Notes under the pieces: generated by a model | Database searches by the model: none | Seen by the model: only the letters and a program-made list of their open reading frames with translations | Told to the model about the DNA's origin: nothing | Made by a program: the position numbers and the translations under genes | Part shown: in pieces, positions 63,475 through 64,000 of the stretch | How positions within the stretch are numbered: the first letter of the stretch is position 1 | Layout: each line of letters starts with the position of its first letter | NCBI GenBank assembly: GCA_021229015.1 | Contig: CM037781.1 | Coordinates: 72,308,903-72,372,902, forward strand | Length of the DNA: 64,000 nucleotides | Source of the DNA: Solen grandis | Lineage: Eukaryota > Mollusca > Bivalvia > Adapedonta > Solenidae | Direction of reading: 5' to 3'

Positions 63475-64000
63475 TGTAATTGTATTCCAGAAACAAGTAT
63501 GATAAAAAATGTCCCTAAGTATTTAATTATTACTTAGAGATAAATATTGTCAGTAGAATGGTTGCCAGACTGAAATTTGCTTTCCTTTGAAGACTATCAG
63601 TGACTCACATCCTGATTTCAATAGAAGTTAGGAGTTGCAAAAAGTAATGACTCTGTGATCATTTTGTGCTCCATTTCCTCAGTTGTGGATTATACACTGT
63701 TGAGTTCTGTTGGATTAAATTTAAGTTTTAACGATAGGTTGCATTTCACAGTCGATTTGATTCTTATCCAGTCTCGAGTGCGGAAGGAGAACAAATTTGT
63801 TTCGATTAAATCAAGTGTAATCAATCGGCACTTTTCTTAATCACTTAATCACTTGTGAAATTAGGGCTTGATTTTGTTCTTGATGTAGGTCATTCTTTTA
63901 AAGCTCTTCTGTGATGACTGGTTGAGTTTCAGTTAAGAAAGGACAAGCACAAATCAGCATACAGCACATATCCTATCAGATCAGTGTTTATGGATGCAGA
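63475..64000. other. Non-coding host sequence
   Basis: Nothing recognisable at the right edge. Confidence 0.4.

Overview
The window looks like nuclear DNA of a bivalve mollusc (inferred). The host parts are AT-rich, carry spliced genes with GT-AG introns, and are crowded with tRNA-derived SINEs, palindromic MITEs and 40-180 bp tandem repeats of kinds I associate with bivalve genomes. A 100-N assembly gap lies at 46,385-46,484.

Left host arm (1-22,628): tRNA-like repeats, several tandem arrays, a decayed multi-exon gene on the minus strand (about 4,466-13,312) that I read as a DUF6589-type protein, a non-autonomous hAT-like transposon with an 8-bp target duplication (9,331-10,536), and remnants of a Mutator-like transposase gene (21,470-22,020).

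Centre (22,629-46,384): two unrelated Maverick/Polinton-type (adintovirus-like) viral elements, one inside the other. The outer one is GC-rich and only partly assembled. It carries a fibre-like protein, a frameshifted penton-like protein, a 485-aa protein, a coiled-coil membrane protein, a major capsid protein, a packaging ATPase, several small membrane proteins, and the first codons of an integrase that run into the gap. Its packaging ATPase gene is split by the inner element at 29,420-43,717. That element is 14,298 bp, has 280-bp terminal inverted repeats that look identical, begins AG and ends CT, and is flanked by a 6-bp duplication GCGCGC. The inner element is AT-rich and nearly complete: a spliced zinc-finger/OTU/protein-primed DNA polymerase B gene on the plus strand, and on the minus strand integrase with chromodomain, penton-like, basic core-like, major capsid, PC4-like, packaging ATPase and other small genes. 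It has two likely defects: an in-frame TGA in an Asp-rich tract of the polymerase and a frameshift in the penton-like gene. I found no adenovirus-type protease in either element.

Right host arm (46,485-64,000): mostly non-coding. It contains two exons of a diacylglycerol lipase (sn-1 specific, DAGL-type) gene on the plus strand (51,579-51,713 and 56,417-56,619). The second exon's 3' end, with its splice donor, has been multiplied into a 42-bp minisatellite. The rest is introns and dispersed repeats, including TTAACCC-type MITEs and a 329-bp tandem array near the right end.
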